64,000 nucleotides of DNA from Zeugodacus cucurbitae (taxonomy: Eukaryota; Arthropoda; Insecta; Diptera; Tephritidae). The notes below the pieces were generated by a model that did not search any database, was not told the origin of the DNA, and saw only the letters and a list, made by a program, of their open reading frames with translations. The stretch is from assembly GCF_028554725.1 (NCBI RefSeq), contig NC_071672.1, forward strand, positions 9,318,501 to 9,382,500. The letters run 5' to 3'. Each line of letters begins with the position of its first letter. The first letter of the stretch is position 1. A program made the position numbers and the translations under genes. Positions 33,106-45,023 of the stretch are shown in pieces.

Positions 33106-34874
33106 TCTTGTCTTGACTTGTCTTGTCTTGTCTTGTTTTGTCTTGTCTTGACTTGTCTTGTCTTGTCTTGTCTTGTCTTGTCTTGTTTTGTCTTGTCTTG
33201 ACTTGTCTTGTCTTGTCTTGTCTTGTCTTGTCTTGTCTTATCTTGTCTTGTCTTGTCTTGTCTTGTCTTGTCTTGTCTTGTCTTGTCTTGTCTTGTCTTG
33301 TCTTGTCTTGTCATGTCTTGTCTTGTCGTATCTTGTCTTGTCTTGTCTTGTATTGTCTTGTCTTGTCTTGTCTTGTCTTGTCTTGTCTTGTCATGTCTTG
33401 TCTTGTCTTGCCTTGTCCTGTCTTGTCTTGTCTTGTCTTGTCTTGCCTTGTCTTGTCTTGTTTTGTCTTGTCATGTCTTGTCTTGTCTTGACTTGTCTTG
33501 TCTTGTCTTGTCTTGTCTTGTCTTGTCTTGTCTTGTCTTGTCTTGTCTTGTCTTGTCTTGTCTTGTCTTGTCTTGTCTTGTCTTGTCTTGTCTTGTCTTG
33601 TCTTGTCTTGTCTTGTCTTGTCTTGTCTTGTCTTGTCATGTCTTGTCTTGTCGTATCTTGTCTTGTCTTGTCTTGTCTTGTCTTGTCTTGTTTTGTCTTG
33701 TCATGTCTTGTCTTGACTTGTCTTGTCTTGTCTTGTCTTGTCTTGTCTTGTCTTGTCTTGTCTTGTCTTGTCTTGTCTTGTCTTGTCTTGTCTTGTCTTG
33801 TCTTGTCTTGTCTTGTCTTGTCTTGTCTTGTCTTGTCTTGTCTTGTCTTGTCTTGTCTTGTCTTGTCTTGTCTTGTCTTGTCTTGTCATGTCTTGTCATG
33901 TCTTGTCTTGTCTTGACTTGTCTTGTCTTGTCTTGTCTTGTCTTGTCTTGTCTTGTCTTGTCTTGTCTTGTCTTGTCTTGTCTTGTTTTGTCTTGTCTTG
34001 TCTTGTCTTGTCTTGTCTTGTCGTGTCTTGTCTTGTCTTGTCTTGTCTTGTCTTGTCTTGTCTTGTCTTGTCTTGTCTTGTCTTGTCTTGTCTTGTCTTG
34101 CCTTGTCTTGTCTTGTCTTGTCTTGTCTTGTCTTGTCTTGTCTTGTCTTGTCTTGTCTTGTCTTGTCTTGTCTTGTCTTGTCTTGTCTTTTCTTGTCTTG
34201 TGTTGTCTTGTCTTGTCTTGTCTTGTCTTGTCTTGTCTTGTCTTGTCTTGTCTTGTCTTGTCTTGTTTTGTCATGTCTTGTCTTGTCTTGTCTTGTCTTG
34301 TCTTGTCTTGTCTTGTCTTGTCTTGTCTTGTCTTGTCTTGTCTTGTCTTGTCTTGTCTTGTCTTGTCTTGTCTTGTCTTGTCTTGTCTTGTCTTGTCTTG
34401 TCTTGTCTTGTCTTGTCTTGTCTTATCTTGTCTTGTCTTGTCTTGTCTTGTCTTGTCTTGTCTTGTCTTGTCTTGTCGTATCTTGTCTTGTCTTGTCTTG
34501 TCTTGTCTGGTCTTGTCTTGTCTTGTCTTGTCTTGTCTTGTCTTGTCTTGTTTTGTCTTGTCATGTCTTGTCTTGTCTTGACTTGTCTTGTCTTGTCTTG
34601 TCTTGTCTTGTCTTGTCTTGTTTTGTCTTGTCATGTCTTGTCTTGTCTTGACTTGTCTTGTCTTGTCTTGTCTTGTCTTGTCTTGTCTTGTCTTGTTTTG
34701 TCTTGTCATGTCTTGTCGTATCTTGTCTTGTCTTGTCTTGTCTTGTCTGGTCTTGTCATGTCTTGTCTTGTCTTGTCTTGTCTTGTCTAGTTTTGTCTTG
34801 TCATGTCTTGTCTTGTCTTGACTTGTCTTGTCTTGTCTTGTCTTGTCTGGCCTTGTCTTGTCTTGTCTTATCTT
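33106..34874 (+). repeat. 1.8-kb linker-free array, mostly consensus
   Basis: Long pure pentamer runs are broken by isolated TCATG, TTTTG, TCGTG, TCTTT, TGTTG and ACTTG units. Variant density is lower than in the left linker-free arrays, which makes internal copies hard to trace by eye. A TCTAG unit occurs near 34786 and TCTGGCC near 34846. Confidence 0.9.
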
Positions 34875-35612
34875 CTTAATTAATTTAAAAACAAATCAAA
34901 CACAATTGTCCTGTCTTGTCTTGTCTTGTCGTATCTTGTATTTTCTTGTCATGTCTTGTCTTGCCTTGCCTTGCCTTGTCTTGTCTTCTCTTCTTAATTA
35001 GTTTAGAAGCAAATAAAATAAATGTCTTGTCTTGTCTTGTCTTGTCTTGTCTTGTCTTCTCTTCTTAATTAATTTAAAAACAAATCAAACACAATTGTCT
35101 TGTCTTGACTTGTCCTGTCTTGTCTTGTCTTGTTTTGTCTTGTCATGTCTTGGCTTGTCTTGTCTTGTCTGCTATTCTTAATTCGTTTTAAAACAAATAA
35201 AAAAAATGTCTTGTCATGTCATGTCTTGTCTTGTTTTGTCTTGTCTTCTTAATTAATTTAAAAACAAATCAAACACAATTGTCTTGTCTTGTTTTGTTTT
35301 GTCTTATCATCTTAATTAATTTAAAAACAAATCAAACACAATTGTCTTGTCATATCTTCTGCTATTCTTAATTCGTTTTAAAACAAATAAAAAAAATGTC
35401 TTGTCTTGTTTTGTCTTGTCATGTCTTGTCATGTCATGTCTTGTCTTGTTTTGTCTTATCTTCTTAATTAATTTAAAAACAAATCAAACACAATTGTCCT
35501 GTCTTGTCTTGTCTTGTCGTATCTTGTATTTTCTTGTCATGTCTTGTCTTGCCTTGTCTTGCCTTGTCTTGTCTTCTCTTCTTAATTAGTTTAGAAACAA
35601 ATAAAATAAATG
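34875..35612 (+). repeat. Linker-dense module with two C linkers
   Basis: Order: A34875, B34993 (AGAAGC variant), A35064, C35177, A35248, A35311, C35367, A35463, B35581. The second C follows the CATATCTT right flank of A35311 and then TCTGCTATT, so an A-type and a C-type context have been fused. This is the only place with two C linkers, 190 bp apart. Confidence 0.92.
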
Positions 35613-37244
35613 TCTTGTCTTGTATTGTATTGTCTTGTCTTGTCTTGTCTTGTCTTGTCTTGTCTTGTCTTGTCTTGTCTTGTCTTGTCTTGTCTTGTCT
35701 TGTCTTGTCTTGTCTTGTCTTGTCTTGTCTTGTCTTGTCTTGTCTTGTCTTGTCTTGTCTTGTCTTGTTTTGTCATGTCTTGTCTTGTCTTGTCTTGTCT
35801 TGTCTTGTCTTGTCTTGTCTTGTCTTGTCTTGTCTTGTCTTGTCTTGTCTGGTCTTGTCTTGTCTTGTCTTGTCTTGTCTTGTCTTGTCTTGTCTTGTCT
35901 TATCTTGTCTTGTCTTGTCTTGTCTTGTCTTGTCTTGTCTTGTCTTGTCTTGTCTTGTCTTGTCTTGTCTTGTCTTGTCTTGCTTGTCTTGTCTTGTCTT
36001 GTCTTGTCTTGTCTTGTCTTGTCTTGTCTTGTCTTGTCTTGTCTTGTCTTGTCTTGTCTTGTCTTGTCTTGTCTTGTCTTCTTTTCTTAATTAATTTAAA
36101 AACAAATCAAACACAATTGTCTTGTCTTGACTTGTCTTGACTTGTCTTGCCTTGTCTTGTCTTGTTTTGTCTTGTCATGTCTTGTCTTGTCTTGTCTTGT
36201 CTTGTCTTGTCTTGTCTTGTCTTGTCTTGTCTTCTTTTCTTAATTAATTTAAAAACAAATCAAACACAATTGTCTTGTCTTGTCATGTTTTGTCTTGTCA
36301 TGTCATGTCTTGTCTTGTCTTGTCTAGTCTTGTCTTGTCTTGTCTTGTCTTGTCTTGTCTTGTCTTGTCTTGTCTTGTCTTGTCTTGTCTTGTCTTGTCT
36401 TGTCTTGTCTTGTCTTGTCTTGTCTTGTCTTGTCTTGTCTTGTCTTGTCTTGTCTTGTCTTGTCTTGTCTTGTCTTGTCTTGTCTTGTCTTGTCTTGTCT
36501 TGTCTTGTCTTGTCTTGTCTTGTCTTGTCTTGTCTTGTCTTGTCTTGTCTTGTCTTGTCTTGTCTTGTCTTGTCTTGTCTTGTCTTGTCTTGTCTTGTCT
36601 TCTTTTCTTAATTAATTTAAAAACAAATCAAACACAATTGTCTTGTCTTGACTTGTCTTGACTTGTCTTGCCTTGTCTTGTCTTGTTTTGTCTTGTCATG
36701 TCTTGTCTTGTCTTGTCTTGTCTTGTCTTGTCTTGTCTTGTCTTGTCTTGTCTTGTCATGTCTTGTCTTGTCTTGTCTTGTCTTGAGTTGTCTTGTCTTG
36801 TCTTGTCATGTCTTGTCATGTCTTGTCATGTCTTGTCATGTCTTGTCTTGTCTTGTCATGTCTTGTCTTGTCGTATCTTGTCTTGTCTTGTCTTGTCTTG
36901 TCTTGTCTGGTCTTGTCTTGTCTTGTCATGTCTTGTCTTGTCTTGTCTTGTCTTGTCTTGTCTTGTCTTGTTTTGTCTTGTCATGTCTTGTCTTGTCTTG
37001 ACTTGTCTTGTCTTGTCTTGTCTTGTCATGTCTTGTCTTGTCTTGTCTTGTCTTGTCTTGTCTTGTCTTGTATCGTCTTGTCTTGTCTTATCTTGTCTTG
37101 TCTTGTCTTGTCTTGTCTTGTCTTGTCATGTCTGGTCTTGTCCTGTCTTGTCTTGTCTTGTCTTGTCTTGTCTTGTCTTGTTTTGTCTTGTCATGTCTTG
37201 TCTTGTCTTGCCTTTTCCTGTCTAGCCTTGTCTTGTCTTATCTT
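35613..37244 (+). repeat. Mostly pure array with A36086, A36239, A36607
   Basis: Two TATTG units open the segment. A single 4-bp CTTG unit at 35983 makes the B35581-to-A36086 spacing 505 bp, one short of the phase kept by other copies. A 54-unit pure tract lies at 36328-36597. Marker D is at 37211 and TCATG clusters occur at 36296-36310 and 36806-36845. Confidence 0.9.
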
Positions 37245-38092
37245 TTTAATTAATTTAAAAACAAATCAAACAGAATTGTCTTGTCTTGTCATGTTTTGTC
37301 TTGTCTTGTCTTGTCTTGTCTAGTCTTGTCTTGTCTTGTCTTGTCTTGTCTTGTCTTGTCTTGTCTTGTCTTGTCTTGTCTTGTCTTGTCTTGTCTTGTC
37401 TTGTCTTGTCTTGTCTTGTCTTGTCTTGTCTTGTCTTGTCTTGTCTTGTCTTGTCTTGTCTTGTCTTGTCTTGTCTTGTCTTGTCTTGTCTTGTCTTGTC
37501 TTGTCTTCTTTTCTTAATTAATTTAAAAACAAATCAAACACAATTGTCTTGTCTTAACTTGTCTTGTCTTGTCTTGTCTTGTTTTGTCTTGTCATGTCTT
37601 GTCTTGTCTTGTCTTGTCTTGTCTTGTCTTGTCTTGTCTTGTCTTGTCTTGTCTTGTCTTGTCTTCTCTTCTTAATTAGTTTGGAAACAAATAAAAAAAA
37701 TGTCTTGTCTTGTTTTGTCTTGTCTTGTCTTATCGTCTTAATTAATTTAAAAACAAATCAAACACAATTGTCTTGTCTTGTTTTGTTTTGTCTTATCATC
37801 TTAATTAATTTAAAAACAAATCAAACACAATTGTCTTGTCATATCTTGTCTTGTCTTGTCTTGTCTTGTCTTGTCTTGTCTTGTCTTGTTTTGTCTTGTC
37901 ATGTCATGTCATGTCATGTCTTGCCTTGCCTTGTCTTCTCTTCTTAATTAATTTAAAAACAAATCAAACACAATTGTCCTGTCTTGTCTTGTCTTGTCGT
38001 ATCTTGTATTTTCTTGTCATGTCTTGTCTTGCCTTGTCTTGCCTTGTCTTGTCTTCTCTTCTTAATTAGTTTAGAAACAAATAAAATAAATG
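37245..38092 (+). repeat. Block A37245, A37513, B37671, A37737, A37800, A37943, B38061
   Basis: A37245 has T in place of the leading C and ends CAGAATTG, the usual form after marker D plus TCTTATCTTT. B37671 is a TTTGGAAAC subtype with a run of eight A near its end. A37737 has left flank ATCGT and forms a 63-bp doublet with A37800. The same order recurs at 55924-56483. Confidence 0.91.
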
Positions 38093-39681
38093 TCTTGTCT
38101 TGTCTTATCTTGTCTTGTCTTGTCTTGTCTTGTCTTGTCTTGTCTTGTCTTGTCTTGTCATGTCTTGTCTTGTCGTAACTTGTCTTGTCTTGTTTTGTCT
38201 TGTCATGTCTTGTCTTGACTTGTCTTGTCTTGTCTTGTCTTGTCTTGTCTTGTCTTGTCATGTCTCTTCTTGTTTTGTCTTGTCATGTCATGTCTTGTCT
38301 TGCCTTTTCCTTTCTAGCCTTGTCTTGTCTTGTCTTGTCTTGTCTTGTCTTGTCTTGTCATGTCTTGTCTTGTCGTATCTTGTCTTGTCTTGTCTTGTCT
38401 TGTCATGTCTTGTCTTGTCGTATCTTGTCTTGTCTTGTCTGGTCTTGTCTTGTCTTGTCATGTCTTGTCTTGTCTTGTCTTGTCCGGTCTTGTTTTGTCT
38501 TGGCATGTCTTGTCTTGTCTCGACTTGTCTTGTCTTATCTTGTCTTGTCTTGTCTTGCCTTGTCTTGTCTTGTCATGTCTTGCCTTGTCTTGTCTTGTCT
38601 TGTCTTGTCTTGTCTTGTCTTGTCTTGTCTTGTCTTGTCTTGTCTTGTCTTGTCTTGTCTTGTCTTGTCTTGTCTTGTCTTGTCTTGTCTTGTCTTGTCT
38701 TGTCTTGTCTTGTCTTGTCTTGTCTTGTCTTGTCTTGTCTTGTCTTGTCTTGTCTTGTCTTGTCTTGTCTTGTCATGTCTTGTCTTGTCGTATCTTGTCT
38801 TGTCTTGTCTTGTCTGGTCTTGTCTTGTCATGTCTTGTCTTGTCGTATCTTGTCTTGTCTTGTCTTGTCTGGTCTTGTCTTGTCATGTCTTGTCATGTCT
38901 TGTCTTGTCATGTCATGTCTTGTCATGTCTTGTCATGTCTTGTCTTGTCTTGTCATGTCTTGTCTTGTCTTGACTTGTCATGTCTTGTCTTGTCGTATCT
39001 TGTCTTGTCTTGTCTTGTCTGGTCTTGTCTTGTCTTGTCATGTCTTGTCTTGTCTTGTCTTGTCTTGTCTTGTCTTGTCTTGTCTTGTCTTGTCTTGTCT
39101 TGTCTTGTCTTGTCTTGTCTTGTCTTGTCTTGTCTTGTCTTGTCTTGTTTTGTCTTGTCATGTCTTGTCTTGACTTGCCTTGTCTTGTCTTGTCTTGTCT
39201 TCTCTTGTCTTGTCTTGTCTTGTCTTGTCTTGTCTTGTCTTGTCTTGTCTTGTCTTGTCTTGTCTTGTCTTGTCTTGTCTTGTCTTGTCTTGTCTTGTCT
39301 TGTCTTGTCTTGTCTTGTCTTGTCTTGTCTTGTCTTGTCTTGTCTTGTCTTGTCTTGTCTTGTCTTGTCTTGTCTTGTCTTGTCTTGTCTTGTCTTGTCT
39401 TGTCTTGTCTTGTCTTGTCTTGTCTTGTCTTGTCTTGTCTTGTCTTGTCTTGTCTTGTCTTGTCTTGTCTTGTCATGTCTTGTCTTGTCTTGTCATGTCT
39501 TGTCTTGTCGTATCTTGTCTTGTCTTGTCTTGTCTGGTCTTGTCTTGTCTTGTAATGTCTTGTAATGTCTTGTCTTGTCATGTCTTGCCTTGTCTTGTCT
39601 TGTCTTGTCTTGTCTTGTCTTGTTTTGTCTTGTCATGTCTTGTCTTGTCTTGACTTGTCTTGTCTTGTCTTGTCTTATCTT
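38093..39681 (+). repeat. 1.6-kb linker-free array
   Basis: It contains marker D with a substitution at 38303, a CTCGAC unit near 38519, a long pure run of about 180 bp ending at 38771, a TCATG cluster at about 38883-38955 and a 54-unit pure tract at 39203-39472. Two TAATG units near 39553 and 39563 are rare; the 41.5-kb copy has one. Confidence 0.9.
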
Positions 39682-40296
39682 CTTAATTAATTTAAAAACA
39701 AATCAAACACAATTGTCCTGTCTTGTCTTGTCATGTCTTGTCTTGTCTTGTCTTGTCTTGTCTTGTCTTGTCATGTCTTGTCATGTCTTGTCTTGTCTTG
39801 ACTTGACTTGTCTTGTCTTGTCTTGTCTTGTCTTGTCTTGTCTTGACTTGTCTTGTCTTATCTTCTTAATTAATTTAAAAACAAATCAAACACAATTGTC
39901 CTGTCTTGTCTTGTCTTGTCATGTCTTGTCTTGCCTTGTCTTGTCTTCTCTTCTTAATTAGTTCAGAAACAAATAAAATAAATGTCTTGTCTTGTCTTAT
40001 CTTGCCTTGTCTTGTCTTGTCTTGTCTTGTCTTATCTTGTCTTGTCTTGACTTGTCTTGTCTTATCTTCTTAATTAATTTAAAAACAAATCAAACACAAT
40101 TGTCCTGTCTTGTCTTGTCATGTCTTGTCTTGCCTTGTCTTGTCTTCTCTTCTTAATTAGTTTAGAAACAAATAAAATAAATGTCTTGTCTTGTCTTGTT
40201 TTGTCATGTCTTGTCTTGTCTTGTCTTGTCTTGTCTTGTCTTGTCTTGTCTTGTCTTCTTTTCTTAATTAATTTAAAAACAAATCAAACACAATTG
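39682..40296 (+). repeat. Block A39682, A39865, B39953, A40069, B40152, A40263
   Basis: The six linkers recur in the same order at 42517-43096 with offsets from 2,835 to 2,800 bp, all multiples of five. B39953 is the TTCAGAAAC subtype, also at 40991 and 42778. Doubled ACTTG units (TTGACTTGACTTG) near 39800 recur near 42630. Confidence 0.91.
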
Positions 40297-41646
40297 TCTT
40301 GTCTTGACTTGTCTTGTCTTGTCTTGTTTTGTCTTGTCTTGTCTTGTCTTGTCTTGTCTTGTCTTGTCTTGTCTTGTTGTGTCTTGTCATGTCTTGTCTT
40401 GTCTTGACTTGTCTTGTCTTGTCTTGTCTTGTCTTGTCTTGTCTGGTCTTGTCTTGTCTTGGCTTGTCTTGTCTTGTCTTGTCTTGTCTTTTCTTGTCTG
40501 GTCTTGTCTTGTCTTGTCTTGTCTTGTCTTGTCATGTCTTGTCTTGTCTTGTCTTGTCTTGTCTTGTCTGGTCTTGTCTTGTCTTGACTTGTCTTGTCTT
40601 GTCTTGTCTTGTCTTGTCTTGTCTTGTCTTGACTTGTCTTGTCTTGTCTTGTCTTGTCTTGTCTTGTCTTGTCTTGTCTGGTCCTGTCTTGTCTTGTCTT
40701 GTCTTGTCTTGTCTTGTATTGTCTTGTCTTGTCTTGTCTTGTCTTGTCATGTCTTGTCTTGTCTTGTCTTGTCTTGTCTTGTCTTGTCTTATTGTGTCTT
40801 GTCATGTCTTGTCTTGTCTTGACTTGTCTTGTCTTGTCTTGTCTTGTCTGGTCTTGTCTTGTCTTGTCATGTCTTGTCTTGTCTTGACTTGTCTTGTCTT
40901 GTCTTGTCTTGTCTTGTCTTGTCTGGTCTTGTCTTGTCTTGTCTTGTCTTGTCTTGTCATGTCTTGTCTTGCCTTGTCTTGTCTTCTCTTCTTAATTAGT
41001 TCAGAAACAAATAAAATAAATGTCTTGTCTTGTCTTGTCTTGTCTTGTCTTGTCTTGTCTTGTCTTGTCTTGTCTTGTCTTGTCTTGTCTTGTCTTGTCT
41101 TGTCTTGTCTTGTTTTGTCTTGTCATGTCTTGTCTTGACTTGTCTTGTCTTGTCTTGTCTTGTCTTGTCTTCTCTTGTCTTGTCTTGTCTTGTCTTGTCT
41201 TGTCTTGTCTTGTCTTGTCTTGTCTTGTCTTGTCTTGTCTTGTCTTGTCTTGTCTTGTCTTGTCTTGTCTTGTCTTGTCTTGTCTTGTCTTGTCTTGTCT
41301 TGTCTTGTCTTGTCTTGTCTTGTCTTGTCTTGTCTTGTCTTGTCTTGTCTTGTCTTGTCTTGTCTTGTCTTGTCTTGTCTTGTCTTGTCTTGTCTTGTCT
41401 TGTCTTGTCTTGTCTTGTCTTGTCTTGTCTTGTCTTGTCTTGTCTTGTCTTGTCATGTCTTGTCTTGTCATGTCTTGTCTTGTCGTATCTTGTCTTGTCT
41501 TGTCTTGTCTGGTCTTGTCTTGTCTTGTAATGTCTTGTCTTGTCATGTCTTGCCTTGTCTTGTCTTGTCGTGTCTTGTCTTGTCTTGTTTTGTCTTGTCA
41601 TGTCTTGTCTTGTCTTGACTTGTCTTGTCTTGTCTTGTCTTATCTT
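40297..41646 (+). repeat. Array with orphan B40991
   Basis: 40297-40990 is rich in ACTTG, TCTGG, GCTTG and TTGTG units. That signature is otherwise seen only at about 42.1-44.4 kb. B40991 is the TTCAGAAAC subtype and lacks a nearby A. A 56-unit pure tract lies at 41173-41452, followed by a copy of the 39.47-39.68 kb end region. Confidence 0.9.
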
Positions 41647-43096
41647 CTTAATTAATTTAAAAACAAATCAAACACAATTGTCCTGTCTTGTCTTGTCATG
41701 TCTTGTCTTGTCTTGTCTTGTCTTGTCTTGTCTTGTCAGGTCTTGTCATGTCTTGTCTTGTCTTGACTTGTCTTGTCTTGTCTTGTCTTGTCTTGTCTTG
41801 ACTTGTCTTGTCTTATCTTCTTAATTAATTTAAAAACAAATCAAACACAATTGTCCTGTCTTGTCTTGTCATGTCTTGTCTTGCCTTGTCTTGTCTTCTC
41901 TTCTTAATTAGTTTAGAAACAAATAAAATAAATGTCTTGTCTTGTCTTGTCTTGTTTTGTCATGTCTTGTCTTGTCTTGTCTTGTCTTGTCTTGTCTTGT
42001 CTTGTCTTGTCTTGTCTTGTCTTGTCTTCTTTTCTTAATTAATTTAAAAACAAATCAAACACAATTGTCTTGTCTTGACTTGTCTTGTCTTGTCTTGTTT
42101 TGTCTTGTCTTGTCTTGTCTTGTCTTGTCTTGTCTTGTCTTGTCTTGTCTTGTCTTGTCTTGTCTTGTTGTGTCTTGTCATGTCTTGTCTTGTCTTGACT
42201 TGTCTTGTCTTGTCTTGTCTTGTCTTGTCTTGTCTTGTCATGTCTTGTCTTGTCTTGTCTTGTCTTGTCTTGTCTTGTCTTGTTTTGTCTTGTCATGTCT
42301 TGTCTTGTCTTGACTTGTCTTTTCTTGTCTTGTCTTGTCTTGTCTTGTCTTGTCTTGTCTTGTCTTGTCTTGTCTTGTCTTGTCATGTCTTGTCATGTCT
42401 TGTCTTGTCTTGACTTGTCTTGTCTTGTCTTGTCTTGTCTTGTCTTGTCTTGTCTTGTCTTGTCTTGTTTTGTCTTGTCATGTCTTGTCTTGTCTTGACT
42501 TGTCTTGTCTTATCTTCTTAATTAATTTAAAAACAAATCAAACACAATTGTCCTGTCTTGTCTTGTCATGTCTTGTCTTGTCTTGTCTTGTCTTGTCTTG
42601 TCATGTCTTGTCATGTCTTGTCTTGTCTTGACTTGACTTGTCTTGTCTTGTCTTGTCTTGTCTTGTCTTGTCTTGACTTGTCTTGTCTTATCTTCTTAAT
42701 TAATTTAAAAACAAATCAAACACAATTGTCCTGTCTTGTCTTGTCATGTCTTGTCTTGCCTTGTCTTGTCTTCTCTTCTTAATTAGTTCAGAAACAAATA
42801 AAATAAATGTCTTGTCTTGTCTTATCTTGCCTTGTCTTGTCTTGTCTTGTCTTGTCTTATCTTGTCTTGTCTTGACTTGTCTTGTCTTATCTTCTTAATT
42901 AATTTAAAAACAAATCAAACACAATTGTCCTGTCTTGTCTTGTCATGTCTTGTCTTGCCTTGTCTTGTCTTCTCTTCTTAATTAGTTTAGAAACAAATAA
43001 AATAAATGTCTTGTCTTGTCTTGTCTTGTTTTGTCATGTCTTGTCTTGTCTTGTCTTCTTTTCTTAATTAATTTAAAAACAAATCAAACACAATTG
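41647..43096 (+). repeat. Linker-rich block: A41647, A41820, B41903, A42034, A42517, A42695, B42778, A42894, B42977, A43063
   Basis: A-to-B spacing is 83 bp for 41820, 42695 and 42894, and marker D is absent, so it belongs with the left-type patch at 31.4-33.1 kb. The part from 42517 duplicates 39682-40296. TTGTG units occur near 42168 in the arm after A42034. Confidence 0.9.
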
Positions 43097-45023
43097 TCTT
43101 GTCTTGACTTGTCTTGTCTTGTCTTGTTTTGTCTTGTCTTGTCTTGTCTTGTCTTGTCTTGTCTTGTCTTGACTTGTCTTGTCTTGTCTTGTCTTGACTT
43201 GTCTTGTCTTGTCTTGTCTTGTCTGGTCTTGTCTTGTCTTGTCATGTCTTGTCTTGTCTTGTCTTGTCTTGTCTTGTCTTGTCTTGTCTTGTCTTGTCTT
43301 GTCTTGTCTTGTCTTGACTTGTCTTGTCTTGTCTTGTCTTGTCTTGTCTTGTCTTGTCTTGTCTTGTCTTGTCTTGTCTTGTCTTGTTGTGTCTTGTCAT
43401 GTCTTGTCTTGTCTTGTCTTGTCTTGTCATGTCTTGTCTTGTCTTGACTTGTCTTGTCTTGTCTTGTCTTGTCTTGTCTTGTCTGGTCTTGTCTTGTCTT
43501 GGCTTGTCTTGTCTTGTCTTGTCTTGTCTTGTTGTGTCTTGTCATGTCTTGTCTTGTCTTGACTTGTCTTGTCTTGTCTTGTCTTGTCTTGTCTTGTCTG
43601 GTCTTGTCTTGTCTTGGCTTGTCTTGTCTTGTTTTGTCATGTCTTGTCTTGTCTTGTCTTCTTTTCTTAATTAATTTAAAAACAAATCAAACACAATTGT
43701 CTTGTCTTGTCTGGTCTTGTCTTGTCTTGTCTTGTCTTGTCTTGTCATGTCTTGTCTTGTCTTGTCTTGTCTTGTCTTGTCTGGTCTTGTCTTGTCTTGA
43801 CTTGTCTTGTCTTGTCTTGTCTTGTCTTGTCTTGTCTTGTCTTGTCTTGTCTTGACTTGTCTTGTCTTGTCTTGTCTTGTCTTGTCTTGTCTTGTTGTGT
43901 CTTGTCATGTCTTGTCTTGTCTTGACTTGTCTTGTCTTGTCTTGTCTTGTCTTGTCTTGTCTGGTCTTGTCTTGTCTTGGCTTGTCTTGTCTTGTCTTGT
44001 CTTGTCTTGTCTTGTCTTGTCTTGTCTGGTCTTGTCTTGTCTTGTCTTGTCTTGTCTTGTCATGTCTTGTCTTGTCTTGTCTTGTCTTGTCTTGTCTGGT
44101 CTTGTCTTGTCTTGACTTGTCTTGTCTTGTCTTGTCTTGTCTTGTCTTGTCTTGTCTTGACTTGTCTTGTCTTGTCTTGTCTTGTCTTGTCTTGTCTTGT
44201 CTTGTCTTGTCTGGTCTTGTCTTGTCTTGTCTTGTCTTGTCTTGTCTTGTCTTGTCTTGTATTGTCTTGTCTTGTCTTGTCTTGTCTTGTCATGTCTTGT
44301 CTTGTCTTGTCTTGTCTTGTCTTGTCTTGTCTTGTTGTGTCTTGTCATGTCTTGTCTTGTCTTGACTTGTCTTGTCTTGTCTTGTCTTGTCTGGTCTTGT
44401 CTTGTCTTGTCATGTCTTGTCTTGTCTTGTCTTGTCTTGTCTTGTCTTGTCTTGTCTTGTCTTGTCTTGTCTTGTCTTGTCTTGTCTTGTCTTGTTTTGT
44501 CTTGTCTTGTCTTGTCTTGTCTTGTCATGTCTTGTCATGTCTTGTCTTGTCTTGACTTGTCTTGTCTTGTCTTGTCTTGTCTTGTCTTGTCTTGTCTTGT
44601 CTTGTCTTGTCTTGTCTTGTCTTGTCTTGTCTTGTCTTGTCTTGTCTTGTCTTGTCTTGTCTTGTCTTGTCTTGTCTTGTCTTGTCTTGTCTTGTCTTGT
44701 CTTGTCATGTCTTGTCTTGTTTTGTCTTGTCTAGTCTTGTCTTGTCGTGTCTTGTCTTGTCTTGTCTTGTCTTGTCTTGTCTTGTCTTGTCTTGTCTTGT
44801 CTTGTCTTGTCTTGTCTTGTCTTGTCTTGTCTTGTCTTGTCTTGTCTTGTCTTGTCTTGTCTTGTTTTGTCATGTCTTGTCTTGTCTTGTCTTGTCTTGT
44901 CTTGTCTTGTCTTGTCTTGTCTTGTCTTGTCGTATCTTGTCTTGTCTTGTCTTGTCTTGTCTGGTCTTGTCTTGTCTTGTCTTGTCTTGTCCTGTCTGGC
45001 CTTGTCTTGTCTTGTCTTATCTT
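43097..45023 (+). repeat. Array with single A43666 and ACTTG/GCTTG/TTGTG signature
   Basis: Regularly spaced TTGTG-TCTTG-TCATG and ACTTG units recur at about 43385, 43532, 43893 and 44335, marking nested copies of a sub-kilobase unit. The second half, from about 44.4 kb, becomes mostly consensus, with TCTAG near 44730 and TCTGGCC near 44995. Confidence 0.88.
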
